A stretch of DNA of 51,521 nt from assembly GCA_029261165.1 (NCBI GenBank), contig JAJDBV010000086.1:1-51521 (forward strand), read 5' to 3'. Both the position numbers and the translations under genes were made by a program. The notes under the pieces were generated by a model. That model ran no database searches. It was not told the origin of the DNA and saw only the letters and a program-made list of their open reading frames with translations. Source of the stretch: Nitrospirota bacterium. GTDB taxonomy: Bacteria > Nitrospirota > Nitrospiria > SBBL01 > JAADHI01. How positions within the stretch are numbered: the first letter of the stretch is position 1; every line of letters starts with the position of its first letter. Of the stretch, positions 25,801-34,811 are shown piece by piece.

Positions 25801-26249
25801 GGACCTTTTTTCTCCTCGGCGGCCTTGTTTTTTGCCACGATTTCGCGCCATTTTTCAGGGACGGACTCTTCTTCAAGCCTGACCCTGAAATTCCGGGTCG
25901 CGATGAAGGTCATCCCCTGGTAGAGATTGATCTTATACTTCCCCCGGCCATAGGTTTTTTCAAGATAGGCCATTAATTGTTCCTTTGAAAGAATGTCATC
26001 CAGTTCTGCCGTGGTCCGTTCTTCAAGATCATTAAAGACAACGATCATGCCGACCTTCTCTTCGATCATGATCTTTATTGAGGCTTCCGGATAGATCTGT
26101 ATATATTTTTCTTTCATTGCACTGACCTCTGGTGCGCCAGAGGATGCGCTGCGACGAATCTTTCGAACATATTCCTTAAACATATACCAGAGCCAACTCT
26201 TGAATCGATCTTCTTTATCCAAGCCTAGTTCTCCATCTCCATGACTCAT
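25788..26249 (-). CDS. 153-residue protein of unknown function in the AAA+/VWA operon
   Basis: Not recognised. The product is soluble, charged and mixed alpha/beta: an N-terminal helix (KSWLWYMFKEYVRKIRRSA) followed by a basic and acidic middle, IMIEEKVGMIVVFNDLEERT as a predicted beta-helix element and a C-terminal segment ending EEKKGPWDN. No signal peptide or membrane segment. Its ATG overlaps the VWA gene stop (ATGA), and its stop lies within the der start, so it is expressed with both. It could be an adaptor or regulator of the AAA+/VWA machine, which is inference from position. Confidence 0.88.
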   Translation of the reverse strand: MSHGDGELGLDKEDRFKSWLWYMFKEYVRKIRRSASSGAPEVSAMKEKYIQIYPEASIKIMIEEKVGMIVVFNDLEERTTAELDDILSKEQLMAYLEKTYGRGKYKINLYQGMTFIATRNFRVRLEEESVPEKWREIVAKNKAAEEKKGPWDN

Positions 26250-29227
26250 GTTGTGAGCTGCTTATATATATAGGGCAACCTGGCCGGAAGTTTCTCCACA
26301 TGGTCGATCACCATGTAGGCCACATCTCCATACATCCCCTTTAGGTATTTATCTCCGTCTCGGTCTACCGTGATGCAATAGGGATAAATCCCCTGTCGTT
26401 TTGCCTCGCGAAGCGCCATCCGCGTGTCGGCCATGGCGTAGGAGCCGCGGTAGTCGTCATCAAGCGGTTTCCCGTCGCTGATCAGGACCAGTATTTTGAC
26501 CTTGACCGGTTGAGACACCAGTTTTCGGGTCGCATGCCGGATTGCCGCGCCGTCTCTATTTTGTATGGCCGGTTGTATCCCGCCGATTCGGCAGTCAATC
26601 TCGCGATTATAGTTTTCCTCAAAGTCCTTCAGTATCTTGAAGTCGACGGTATCTTTTCCCTGTCCGGAAAAACCGTAGAGGGCAAATCGATCCCCGACGG
26701 CATCGATGGCCCGGGAAAGGAGAACAAGAGCTTCCTTTTCGATTTGCAGGATGGTTTTATTGATCTGGGGAAGCTGTTGCTGGGTGGATCCGCTCATATC
26801 CACAAGAAAGGCAACCGCGACGTTGCGCTCTTTTTTATGCCGGGCAACGTAGATCCGGTCAGATGGGGATCGGCCCGATTTTGCCTCGATGCGGCTTTCC
26901 ATGAGGGCGTCAAGGTCGAGGGCGTCTCCTTCCTTTTCCCTTTTCACCCGCTTGAGCCCTTCCGGCCTGAGGTAGAGAAAGGCGGTCTGAATCGAATGGA
27001 CCATCCCGCCGTATTCGGACAGAACGGCGTCGACCAGAGTGGAATCTACCGGGGGAACACGCCCTTCAATGACACGGCACCAGCTTGGCCGGTAGTCCTC
27101 CGCTTCGCAATTCCATTCATCGTAGAGAAACGTCTTTTTTCTTTGATTTCCGCTTTTTTCTGACTGATCGGCCCCGAGCCTGTCGGCAATTCGGTCAAGG
27201 TTTTCCTCTGCCTTACCTTGCCGGAGGGCCTCCATGCTCACTGCTCCCTGGTCCACCGAAGTAGAGAGGGCAGACTCGGCGGATTCGGAAGAGAGGTCGA
27301 CCCCGGCTTCTTTTAACTTTTCCAGAAGATCATCGGTGTATTTTTTCAAGACTTTCCGTGTTTCTTCGACCCGTCCCGGTTCGATGGACCCCCGAGAGGA
27401 AGGGCGGATTTCTCCGCTTTCTTCGCCTTTTCCCTTGGCACGCCTTCCCTCTTCTTCGAAGGTCTCCATCGGCCCCGTGGGCATTTCCTGGATGTCCTCT
27501 CCCTCTTCCAGATGTTCGAAAACCGCGCTTGCCGCCTTCATGGATGTTGCCACAGTCGCCTCCGGTGTTTGGACCGCTCCGAGGATGCGGCAGGCCTCGA
27601 AGAGGATTTTTTGAAGGCCCGTGGGGATCGGTTCTTTGGTCTTTCCGGCCAGGGAGATTTGAAGGAGGAATTCCAGGACTACGCCCCGAGGGGTCAGGCC
27701 GATCAGGCTGGGTCTCTGTTCCAGATCGGCCTCACGCATTCGAATAATGGCCCGTCGGAGACCGGGATATTCCTGCTTCAGCTTGAATTCAATACGGCTT
27801 CCTTCGGTAATTTCAAAGAGTTTTTTAATCAATACTGGTTCAGGAAAGAGAGAGAAAAAGGAGGTCAGGCTGGAAAAATCGCCCCGCCGTTGATACTTTT
27901 CCTGAAGAGACGCAATCAGATCAGCTGTTTCATTCATCTGCGGGAAGAAGGTTCCGTATTCAAGATAACCGGCCTGATAAGCCGTGGCGACTTTATACCA
28001 CTCAAAGTTGAGCTCATCTGTCGGGAATCGACCGACATGGGCCGGAAGGTAGATCGTTTTCCCATCGGTTGTTGGAAGGTCGGCCTCTCTTTCAGTCTCC
28101 CCTTCTCCCAGGCGTGTCGTCGGCGCGATCGAAACACGCTGTCCTGAAAGGGCTTCGGCATAAATCTTGAGTGTCCGTGAAATGCGCGACAGGGAAACGC
28201 CTCCTTTTAATTGATCGATGGCATGAAAGGCCGATTTTGATTTGAGTGAAAAGAAGCCCTGTGCTGCATCCGGATTTTTTTTGAGGAGGCTCATCCCGGT
28301 ATCGACCCACTCGGAAAACTGGTTCGAAATCGCTCCCATTTCCTTGAGAATTCTCGGTCCACTTAAAAAGAGGGTTGCGGCAAGTTCCCCGTCAAACCGG
28401 GCAATCTCGGTGGCCTTCTCAAGCAGGACTGTTTCCAGGCGCAGAGTCCTGAAGGCAGGGAGGACCTCTAGCGCGTCGTTGAAAAGCTGCCCTGCCAGTG
28501 TCAGCGATTGCTCTGCCACCTCGCCAGTCAGTTCAAGCAGGAGGGACTGCTCGGATGAGGATGAAATCTTTGAGAAGACCTCTGGACTGTTTCTCATAAA
28601 GAGGAGGATCTGAAGAAGGTTTCCTTGCGCAAGTTTCAGTCCGACGGCAATCCACTTCGGGATCAATGCCAGAGGAAGATGCCCGAGGAGCGCGGGGGTG
28701 ATCCGAAAATATTCAACCGCGAGGGTGTAATCGGTTTTCCCCAGGGCAAGGCCCTGCCCGGCCCACTCGGAGAAGGCCGCATCGGTCATGTCGGGATGAT
28801 CGAGTAGCGGTGCGGCCTGACGGTAATATTCAACGGCGAGGTTATAGTCTTTCTGCGCCAGGGCGTTTCCCTGCCGGATAAACCGTTCACGCATCGCCCG
28901 GGTGGAGATCCGTGAAAAGACACGGGGACCTTCCTTGAAAAACTTGATTCCCGCGCCAGCCGACTTCTTGGCGATGGGGATGCCCATTGCGACCCATCCC
29001 CCCAATTCGTCGGGAAAAAGTGCCTTGAGGATGCCTGGAAGAACACGGAAATATTCTGCTGCCGCCTTCATCGAAAAATCCGAAAGGATCAGGCCGACTT
29101 GAAAGGCCGTGGCCAGGTCGGAGGCTGGAATCATCTCAAGGGGATCTGTAATCTCCTCAATCTCGTCTGAATCGAGTGTCGATTCAAGGAGTTTTTTGAC
29201 GGCGTGACATGTGGAGGGTATGTTCAT
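26246..29227 (-). CDS. CbbO/NorD-type von Willebrand factor A protein with helical repeats
   Basis: A 993-residue protein. Roughly residues 40-400 contain degenerate helical repeats of about 35 residues (A..Y.LAVEYFR..P.LL..., W...G..L), then a charged linker. The C-terminal VWA domain, from about residue 795, carries a MIDAS site with DMSGS at 810-814 and a later LISDGKP at about 916-922. In known systems such proteins partner a MoxR-type AAA+ ATPase (CbbQ/CbbO on Rubisco, NorQ/NorD on nitric oxide reductase) to remodel or metallate an enzyme. The client here is unknown, as no Rubisco or reductase gene is in the window. It overlaps the ATPase gene by four bases. Confidence 0.92.
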   Translation of the reverse strand: MNIPSTCHAVKKLLESTLDSDEIEEITDPLEMIPASDLATAFQVGLILSDFSMKAAAEYFRVLPGILKALFPDELGGWVAMGIPIAKKSAGAGIKFFKEGPRVFSRISTRAMRERFIRQGNALAQKDYNLAVEYYRQAAPLLDHPDMTDAAFSEWAGQGLALGKTDYTLAVEYFRITPALLGHLPLALIPKWIAVGLKLAQGNLLQILLFMRNSPEVFSKISSSSEQSLLLELTGEVAEQSLTLAGQLFNDALEVLPAFRTLRLETVLLEKATEIARFDGELAATLFLSGPRILKEMGAISNQFSEWVDTGMSLLKKNPDAAQGFFSLKSKSAFHAIDQLKGGVSLSRISRTLKIYAEALSGQRVSIAPTTRLGEGETEREADLPTTDGKTIYLPAHVGRFPTDELNFEWYKVATAYQAGYLEYGTFFPQMNETADLIASLQEKYQRRGDFSSLTSFFSLFPEPVLIKKLFEITEGSRIEFKLKQEYPGLRRAIIRMREADLEQRPSLIGLTPRGVVLEFLLQISLAGKTKEPIPTGLQKILFEACRILGAVQTPEATVATSMKAASAVFEHLEEGEDIQEMPTGPMETFEEEGRRAKGKGEESGEIRPSSRGSIEPGRVEETRKVLKKYTDDLLEKLKEAGVDLSSESAESALSTSVDQGAVSMEALRQGKAEENLDRIADRLGADQSEKSGNQRKKTFLYDEWNCEAEDYRPSWCRVIEGRVPPVDSTLVDAVLSEYGGMVHSIQTAFLYLRPEGLKRVKREKEGDALDLDALMESRIEAKSGRSPSDRIYVARHKKERNVAVAFLVDMSGSTQQQLPQINKTILQIEKEALVLLSRAIDAVGDRFALYGFSGQGKDTVDFKILKDFEENYNREIDCRIGGIQPAIQNRDGAAIRHATRKLVSQPVKVKILVLISDGKPLDDDYRGSYAMADTRMALREAKRQGIYPYCITVDRDGDKYLKGMYGDVAYMVIDHVEKLPARLPYIYKQLTT

Positions 29228-30036
29228 TCAAAAAAACTCTGTATAATCTCGACCAGGCTTCGCCGCATATCCTGGTCGTCAGTCATCGTATCGGCGATGG
29301 CCGCTTCGCAGGCAAGATGGGGTGGAATCCCGCGTTCGATCAACTGACCCGCGTAGATTAAGAGGCGGGTGCTGACCCCTTCTTCAAGGCCATGATCGCG
29401 GAGGTTTCGGACTTTTTCCCCGACAGAGACCAATTTTCCGGCAATCTCATGAGAAACGCCGGACTCATGAGAAACAATTTCTGTCTCGACCGACCGGGTG
29501 GGGTATTGAAACTCCAGGGCAATGAAGCGTTGCCGCGTGCTCTGTTTAAGATTTTTCAAGACGCTCTGATAACCGGGGTTATAGGAGATGACAATCATAA
29601 AGTCGTCAGAAGCGGGGAGGACTTCTCCCTTCTTTTCAATCGGGAGGATGCGCCGGTCATCTGTGAGGGGGTGGATCACAACCGTTGTATCTTTCCGCGC
29701 CTCGACAATTTCATCGAGATAACAGATCGCCCCATGTTTTACGGCAAGCGCCAGCGGGCCGTCGCTCCAGACCGTTTCATCCCCTTGAAGGAGGTAGCGA
29801 CCGACGAGGTCGGATGCGGTTAGATCCTCATGACACGCAACGGTGATGAGGGGGCGTTTGAGATGATAGGCCATATGAGAGACAAAGCGGCTCTTTCCGC
29901 AGCCGGTTGGACCCTTCAGGAGGACCGGGCGTTTTGAATCATAGGCGGCCTTAAAGAGCCGAACTTCCTCACCAATGGGTTGATAATAAGGCTCTTTTTC
30001 CAAAAAAAAAGGCGCCATCTTTGCTTGCTGCTCCAT
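29224..30036 (-). CDS. MoxR-type AAA+ ATPase of the CbbQ/NorQ family
   Basis: The 270-residue protein has the Walker A motif GPTGCGKS (42-49), Walker B with ICYLDE (105-109), sensor-1 Asn in SYNPGYQS (153) and the STRQRF arginine-rich stretch (166-171); the NPGYQS...STRQRF spacing is a CbbQ/NorQ signature. It forms a hexameric ring that works with the VWA partner encoded next. The frame is open to 30081, but ATG 30036 has AAAGGAGG directly upstream and a promoter at 30080-30109 begins further out. First gene of the operon. Confidence 0.94.
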   Translation of the reverse strand: MEQQAKMAPFFLEKEPYYQPIGEEVRLFKAAYDSKRPVLLKGPTGCGKSRFVSHMAYHLKRPLITVACHEDLTASDLVGRYLLQGDETVWSDGPLALAVKHGAICYLDEIVEARKDTTVVIHPLTDDRRILPIEKKGEVLPASDDFMIVISYNPGYQSVLKNLKQSTRQRFIALEFQYPTRSVETEIVSHESGVSHEIAGKLVSVGEKVRNLRDHGLEEGVSTRLLIYAGQLIERGIPPHLACEAAIADTMTDDQDMRRSLVEIIQSFFE

Positions 30037-30079
30037 CCCTCCTCCTTTCAAGGTGATAAAACCGAATAAATCTGACGGC

Positions 30080-30109
30080 ATTATAACCCGCTCGACGGGA
30101 TAAAAACAA
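30080..30109 (-). promoter_or_regulatory. Promoter of the AAA+/VWA operon
   Basis: On the minus strand a perfect TATAAT -10 box (30080-30085) is preceded by an 18-base spacer and TTGTTT (30104-30109) as a weak -35. The predicted transcription start near 30073 leaves a leader of about 37 bases before the ATPase ATG at 30036. It diverges from the TPR gene promoter. Confidence 0.55.
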
Positions 30110-30162
30110 TGTCGCTCTTCAGACGAGGAATCCTATCCCGACTCCTGAGCGCGTAAATATTT

Positions 30163-30191
30163 TTGACTCCTTTGGTCCTTTATTGTAGAGT
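30163..30191 (+). promoter_or_regulatory. Promoter of the TPR gene
   Basis: TTGACT (30163-30168) is separated by 17 bases from TAGAGT (30186-30191), matching the sigma70 pattern at 5 and 4 of 6 positions. The predicted start is near 30198, just ahead of the AAGGAGG ribosome-binding site at 30203-30209. Confidence 0.5.
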
Positions 30192-30216
30192 AGCTGGCAC
30201 TTAAGGAGGAATGTCT

Positions 30217-30933
30217 ATGGAAGGGTTTGAGGCGGTCTATGAAAAGGCTTTAGCGGCCTTTAAAAAGGGAGAGGTCGAGGAAGCGGAGCGGCTTTACCTT
30301 CTCCTCCTGGAAGGGCATCCGAGGGGGTATGCGGATGTCTACAATAAGCTGGGCATCATTGCGTGTCAGAAAGAAGATCCTCAAAATGCCGTGGAATATT
30401 TCAAAAAGGCGCTTAAGATTAACCCGCGCTATACGGAGGCATCCTTAAATCTGGCGATTAGCCTGAATGACCTCGGACAGTACGATGACGCCAGCAAGAC
30501 GTTTTCCAAGGCGGCAGAGGTTGTCCGGGCCGAAAGAGAGTCGGTCGACCCCTATCTTTCCGGGAAGCTTGCCAACGAGCATGCGAAGCTGGGTGACATT
30601 TATTCTGAAATCGGCTTGCTGGACGAGGCCCTGGTCCAATACCGGAAGGCCCTTTCGATGCGTCCCAACTTTGCCGATGTGCTGACAAAACTTGGAATTG
30701 CCCTCCGGGAGAAAGGTTTGTTTGACGAGGCAATTGAAAAGTTTAACAAGGCGAAACAGACTAATCCGCAGTATACGAACGCGATGGTTCACCTTGGTAT
30801 TACCTATTACATGAAGGGTTTTATTGATCTTGCCCTGAAAGAATGGGAAGCGGTGCAGAAAATCAACCCTGGGGTCAAAGAGGTACAGGCCTACCTTTCA
30901 CTCGCCAAGAAAGATATTGTTGATGATGAGTAA
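30217..30933 (+). CDS. Tetratricopeptide repeat protein
   Basis: The 238-residue protein consists of about six TPR units (for example VYNKLGIIACQKEDPQNAV, KLGDIYSEIGLLDEAL and LGIALREKGLFDEAI), each with the small-Gly-Tyr-Ala spacing. No signal peptide or enzymatic motif is seen, so it is a cytoplasmic scaffold of unknown partner. The ATG at 30211 touches AAGGAGGA; ATG 30217 has the better spacing. It is divergent from the AAA+/VWA operon and convergent with dinG. Confidence 0.93.
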   Translation: MEGFEAVYEKALAAFKKGEVEEAERLYLLLLEGHPRGYADVYNKLGIIACQKEDPQNAVEYFKKALKINPRYTEASLNLAISLNDLGQYDDASKTFSKAAEVVRAERESVDPYLSGKLANEHAKLGDIYSEIGLLDEALVQYRKALSMRPNFADVLTKLGIALREKGLFDEAIEKFNKAKQTNPQYTNAMVHLGITYYMKGFIDLALKEWEAVQKINPGVKEVQAYLSLAKKDIVDDE

Positions 30934-30954
30934 GGGCTCCCAAGCGTTTCGATG

Positions 30955-32934
30955 CTATGGGCCGCCCTGGAGTTCTGTAAAAAAAGATTTTACCTCCTCA
31001 AGTGAGGCTGTCCGTGGTGCCGGGGGGAGGCTGGACAGGAAACATTCCCCATATTTTTTCTTCGTAATACGATGATCAAGAATCGCAATCAGACCGCGAT
31101 CATCCTTCCTCCGAATCAAGCGACCAATCCCCTGACGGAGAGACAGAACAGCCGACGGGACTTGAAATGTCATGAACGGATTCTTCCCTTGTCGGGCCAG
31201 TGATTCGATCCGAGCCGTGATGAGCGGATCCGCCGGTGAGGAAAAGGGGAGCTTGTCGATGATGACACAAGAAAGGGTCTCCCCATCAACATCCACTCCC
31301 TGCCAGAAACTGCTTGTTCCGAAGAGGACGGACGACAACTCCTTTCGAAAGGCTTCAATAAGATATTGCTTCGGTTGGTCCCCCTGTTTCAGGCACAGAT
31401 AGGGAAGACGCCCTGAGATATTTTGATAGACGGCTTCTAAATTTTTCCAACTGGTGAAAAGGAGAAAGGCCCTTCCTTGGCTTGCTTCCAGGATCTTCAT
31501 GATCTCCTCCGAAAGGGCATCCGAAAATGTGGGGTTTGATGGATTGGGAAGATGAGTCGGAAGGTAGAGGAGGGCCTGTGTTTCATAATCAAAGGGGGTC
31601 GTTAGACGGACCTCTTCTGCGTTCTTGATTCCGATCTGTTCCTTAATAAATTTAAAATGATTCATCGCGGAGAGGGTCGCCGAGGTCAGGATGATAGGGA
31701 TCTCTTTTTCAAAGAGCCTTTCCTGCAATATGGCGGATACATCAAGCGGAGAGGCGTGGAGAAAGATGCCACGCTTCCGTTGTTGCCCCCAAAAGACGAG
31801 GTTGTTCTCTTCTCCTGATTTCGCACTTTCGGATTTTTTGTCTTTTTCTCCGGCGGTTGTAAAGATCCGGAGATCGTTAGAAAGGGATTCTATCCTTTCA
31901 AGAAGATGGGTGATTCCCTCACTTTTGGAGGGGAGGTTGTTGATGGTGCGGCTCAAGAGCGTAAAAGATTGGTGTAATTGTTTCCCGGATGAGATGGCCT
32001 CTTCAGAGAAATCCTGAAGTGTCAGTCGATATCGGTCTTCCCCTTTTCTGAAATGATGAAAGAAGTGATTTGAATCAGACAGGGTTCTTTTGATTTGTTC
32101 AAGGCAGAGCCGATGGTCTCCCTTAAAGAGTCGGAACTCCCGTTCTGCATCGCGGGCAAAGTCCTCAAGCCGGTGTGTGCTGACGGAGGTTCCAAAGTAT
32201 TGGGTTGCCGTTTCTTCCAGCAGGTGTGCCTCGTCAAAGATAACGGCGTCATAATGCGGTAGGATTTGGCCGTAAGAGATATCCTTGAGGGCGAGATCTG
32301 CAAAGAAAAGGTGATGATTGACGATGACGATGTTCGCCGCCGCCGCGTCCTGTTTCATCCGGGTCAGATAACATCGGTCATAAGCGGGACATTGTCCCCC
32401 AAGGCAGGCATCTCCTTTGACCGAAACAGACTGCCATATTGCGGCATTGTCCTGGAGTGGTGAAATCTCGGCGCGGTCTCCGGTTTCGGTTCTTGTCGCC
32501 CATGACCGGACCTTCTCAAAATCATTCTCGGCCTCGATTCCTTCGAAGGACGGCTGTCTTAAAGATTCCTCAAATCGATGCAGGCAGAGGTAGTTTGATT
32601 TCCCCTTCATCATGCTGTAGGTGAAGTGGCAACCAATATTTTGGGAGAGAAAGGGAAGGTCCTTGAGAAAGATTTGGTCTTGGAGCGTCTTGGTTCCGGT
32701 GGAGATGACCACCTTCTTTCCACTGAGAATGGCAGGAATCAGGTAGGCCCATGTTTTTCCCGTTCCGGTCGCGGCTTCTACCAGGAGCGTCGATCGCTGG
32801 TCGAGTGCCTCGCTGACCGACTGGGCCATCTTCATCTGGGATTCACGGTATTCAAAATCTTTTACGACAGAAGAGAGGCCTCCCCGGGGGCTGAAGAGAT
32901 CCTGACAATCGTCTAATGATTCAGTGAAATTCAT
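30955..32934 (-). CDS. dinG: DinG-type ATP-dependent DNA helicase (XPD family)
   Basis: A 659-residue superfamily 2 helicase with an iron-sulfur domain. Walker A EAATGTGKT lies at 53-61, the DEAH box (IFDEAHLLEE) near 232, and the last motif is RQGIGRLIRRKDDRG. Cysteines C117, C177, C182 and C188 (NYLCLHR, GDACLGGQC, YDRC) fit the [4Fe-4S] ligands of XPD/DinG enzymes, which unwind DNA or DNA/RNA forks. It is the last gene of the polyamine/NAD/queuosine operon and overlaps the SPOR gene stop by four bases (ATGA). Confidence 0.94.
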   Translation of the reverse strand: MNFTESLDDCQDLFSPRGGLSSVVKDFEYRESQMKMAQSVSEALDQRSTLLVEAATGTGKTWAYLIPAILSGKKVVISTGTKTLQDQIFLKDLPFLSQNIGCHFTYSMMKGKSNYLCLHRFEESLRQPSFEGIEAENDFEKVRSWATRTETGDRAEISPLQDNAAIWQSVSVKGDACLGGQCPAYDRCYLTRMKQDAAAANIVIVNHHLFFADLALKDISYGQILPHYDAVIFDEAHLLEETATQYFGTSVSTHRLEDFARDAEREFRLFKGDHRLCLEQIKRTLSDSNHFFHHFRKGEDRYRLTLQDFSEEAISSGKQLHQSFTLLSRTINNLPSKSEGITHLLERIESLSNDLRIFTTAGEKDKKSESAKSGEENNLVFWGQQRKRGIFLHASPLDVSAILQERLFEKEIPIILTSATLSAMNHFKFIKEQIGIKNAEEVRLTTPFDYETQALLYLPTHLPNPSNPTFSDALSEEIMKILEASQGRAFLLFTSWKNLEAVYQNISGRLPYLCLKQGDQPKQYLIEAFRKELSSVLFGTSSFWQGVDVDGETLSCVIIDKLPFSSPADPLITARIESLARQGKNPFMTFQVPSAVLSLRQGIGRLIRRKDDRGLIAILDHRITKKKYGECFLSSLPPAPRTASLEEVKSFFTELQGGP

Positions 32935-33638
32935 CGGTGATCGGTTGTGACGAAGGAATCGAGCTTCTCAGAACGTTTGATCCGATTGGATACGCTTACT
33001 GCCTCGGCACGATTCGCATAGTGCCCGATACGGACACGGTGCCATCGTCCTTTTTGGGGGATTTCCTGTGAGACGACGTATGCGTCATGGCCCCTTTTTC
33101 TTAATTTCTCGGCAAGAGCCTCTGCACTGATTTTTTTAGAAAAAGAGGCGACTTGAACCGCATATTGATTCGTAGCAGATTTTTGGGGAAGGATGGGTGT
33201 TTTCATCGCCTGCTTTGTCTTGAGGGGTTTCTTTTTCTTAGGCGTTATTTTCTCAGCCTTCTCCGGGTTTTTCTTTGTTTTTGGGGGGGAGTTTCTCTTT
33301 TTCTCGTCCTTAAGGGTCTTTAAGAAGGTGAGTTCATTTTTGGGACGTGGCCCGATCGGTTTTTTTTCCGCTTTTGTCGGGACGGATGAGGTTTCTTTCT
33401 TTGAATCGGTCCGCATCTTGCCGGGTGTTAGCTCTGAACGGAAACGTTCTGTCTCTTCCTCTTTTTCTTTAGAGAGGGATGTTTCAGAGGGAAAATTTTC
33501 GGTTGGTTTTTCTTCGAAGAGGAAGAAGAGGACGAGAAAGACCAGGATTCCCATGAAAGCAATCAGCAGAGTCGGAGGCTTCTTCCTTTTTTTTGCCGGT
33601 TTTTCTTCGGTTTCTTTCAGAATTCTCAGGTCGCGCAT
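32931..33638 (-). CDS. SPOR-domain membrane protein
   Basis: A 235-residue single-pass protein: a basic N-terminus, one membrane segment at about 23-42, a long very Lys/Glu-rich linker (45-155) and a C-terminal SPOR domain (from about 158: YAVQVASFSKKISAEALAEKL ... RVRIGHYANRAEA). SPOR domains bind denuded peptidoglycan at division sites. It lies between queA and dinG in a co-directional run, 45 bases after queA. Confidence 0.93.
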   Translation of the reverse strand: MRDLRILKETEEKPAKKRKKPPTLLIAFMGILVFLVLFFLFEEKPTENFPSETSLSKEKEEETERFRSELTPGKMRTDSKKETSSVPTKAEKKPIGPRPKNELTFLKTLKDEKKRNSPPKTKKNPEKAEKITPKKKKPLKTKQAMKTPILPQKSATNQYAVQVASFSKKISAEALAEKLRKRGHDAYVVSQEIPQKGRWHRVRIGHYANRAEAVSVSNRIKRSEKLDSFVTTDHR

Positions 33639-33683
33639 TTCCCCTCCATCAGTCGCGGTTCAGAATGCCACTATTTTCATACA

Positions 33684-34811
33684 TCATACAACAAACATGG
33701 CATCACCGTAGCTATAAAATCGGTAACGCTGTGCGATCGCTTCCCGGTATACGGAACGAAGCGCATCTTCTCCGGCAAAGGCGGAGAGCAGAACCAATAA
33801 AGTCGACTTCGGCAGGTGAAAGTTTGTAATCAAGGCATCAATTCCTTTAAAACGGTATCCTGGGGTAATGAAGAGGCCGGTCTCGCCCTCTGTTGCCTGA
33901 ATCCGTCCTTCAGGCTGCGTGACTGTCTCCAGGACGCGCGTTACGGTGGTACCGACAGCAATGATCCTTCCCCCTTTTGCCCGTGTGGCGTTGATCTGTG
34001 AGGCTGTTTCCTCTGAAACTTGAAACCATTCCCGGTGCATCACGTGGTCTTGAATTTTTTCTGAGCGAATTGGCTGAAAGGTGTCGAGGCCGATATGGAG
34101 CGTGACCGTCGCCGTCTGTATCCCTTTCTTCCGGATCGTTTTCAGCAGGGGATCGGTGAAGTGGAGACCCGCAGTGGGTGCTGCAGCGGAGCCCCAGGAC
34201 TTCGCATAGACCGTTTGATACCTCGTCCGGTCTTCAGATTCAAAAGATTGATTCACGAATTCAGAACGATCGCGTTTTTCTACTTTTCTCCTCTTCAGGA
34301 TATAGGGCGGAAGCGGAATCTCTCCCCACTTTTCCAGAAAGGCGTAGACATCCTGATATTGATCTGAGGGAAGGCGAATGACGATCTCATGACGCCCTTC
34401 TCCCAGGTCTTTTAAAAAACGGCCCGTGACATTTGCTTCAAAGAAAAAGTCAGTTGTTTCGCGGCCCCTCCCTTTGACCAGGACCTCCCAGCACTCACTG
34501 AAGATCCCTTTTCGTCGTGGAACCTGATGTGGAAGCGGTCTTAGAAACAGGAATTCCAGTCGACCGCCAGATGCCTTCTTCGCGGTGAGGCGGGCGGGGA
34601 AGACCCGTGTATCATTCAGGACCAGGAGGTCGTGAGGATTGAGGTATTCCGGGAGAGAAGAAAAAGTGCGATGTTCAATCTGTCTCTGATTTCGATGATA
34701 GATCAGGAGCCGACTTTGGTCCCGTTCTACTGGTGGGGCTTCCGCGATGAGGGCCGGGTCGAGGGGGTAGTCATAGGCAGCAACACTCTGAATATTTTTT
34801 ATTGAGATAAT
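33684..34811 (-). CDS. queA: S-adenosylmethionine:tRNA ribosyltransferase-isomerase, non-canonical start
   Basis: QueA makes epoxyqueuosine from preQ1-modified tRNA. The full frame reads through YPLDPALIAEAPP, SRLLIYHRN, LVLNDTRVFPARL, WGSAAAPTAGLHFT and ITNFHLPKSTLL, all family segments, with no internal stop, so it is intact. No ATG, GTG or TTG exists between the in-frame TGA at 34821-34823 and the conserved start. ATT at 34809-34811, seven bases after GAGG, is the best start (375 residues); ATC 34806, ATA 34800 and ATT 34791 are alternatives. The start overlaps the spoIID stop, so translational coupling is likely. Confidence 0.88.
   Translation of the reverse strand: MISIKNIQSVAAYDYPLDPALIAEAPPVERDQSRLLIYHRNQRQIEHRTFSSLPEYLNPHDLLVLNDTRVFPARLTAKKASGGRLEFLFLRPLPHQVPRRKGIFSECWEVLVKGRGRETTDFFFEANVTGRFLKDLGEGRHEIVIRLPSDQYQDVYAFLEKWGEIPLPPYILKRRKVEKRDRSEFVNQSFESEDRTRYQTVYAKSWGSAAAPTAGLHFTDPLLKTIRKKGIQTATVTLHIGLDTFQPIRSEKIQDHVMHREWFQVSEETASQINATRAKGGRIIAVGTTVTRVLETVTQPEGRIQATEGETGLFITPGYRFKGIDALITNFHLPKSTLLVLLSAFAGEDALRSVYREAIAQRYRFYSYGDAMFVV

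Noticed and set aside
26246-30036. Rubisco-activase function of the AAA+/VWA pair
   Set aside because: The families match, but no Rubisco subunit genes are in the window, so the client must be left open.
33684-34256. queA as a truncated pseudogene of 190 codons starting at an internal GTG
   Set aside because: Translation continues upstream in the same frame with clear N-terminal QueA motifs up to 34811, so the gene is full length; only the start codon is unusual.
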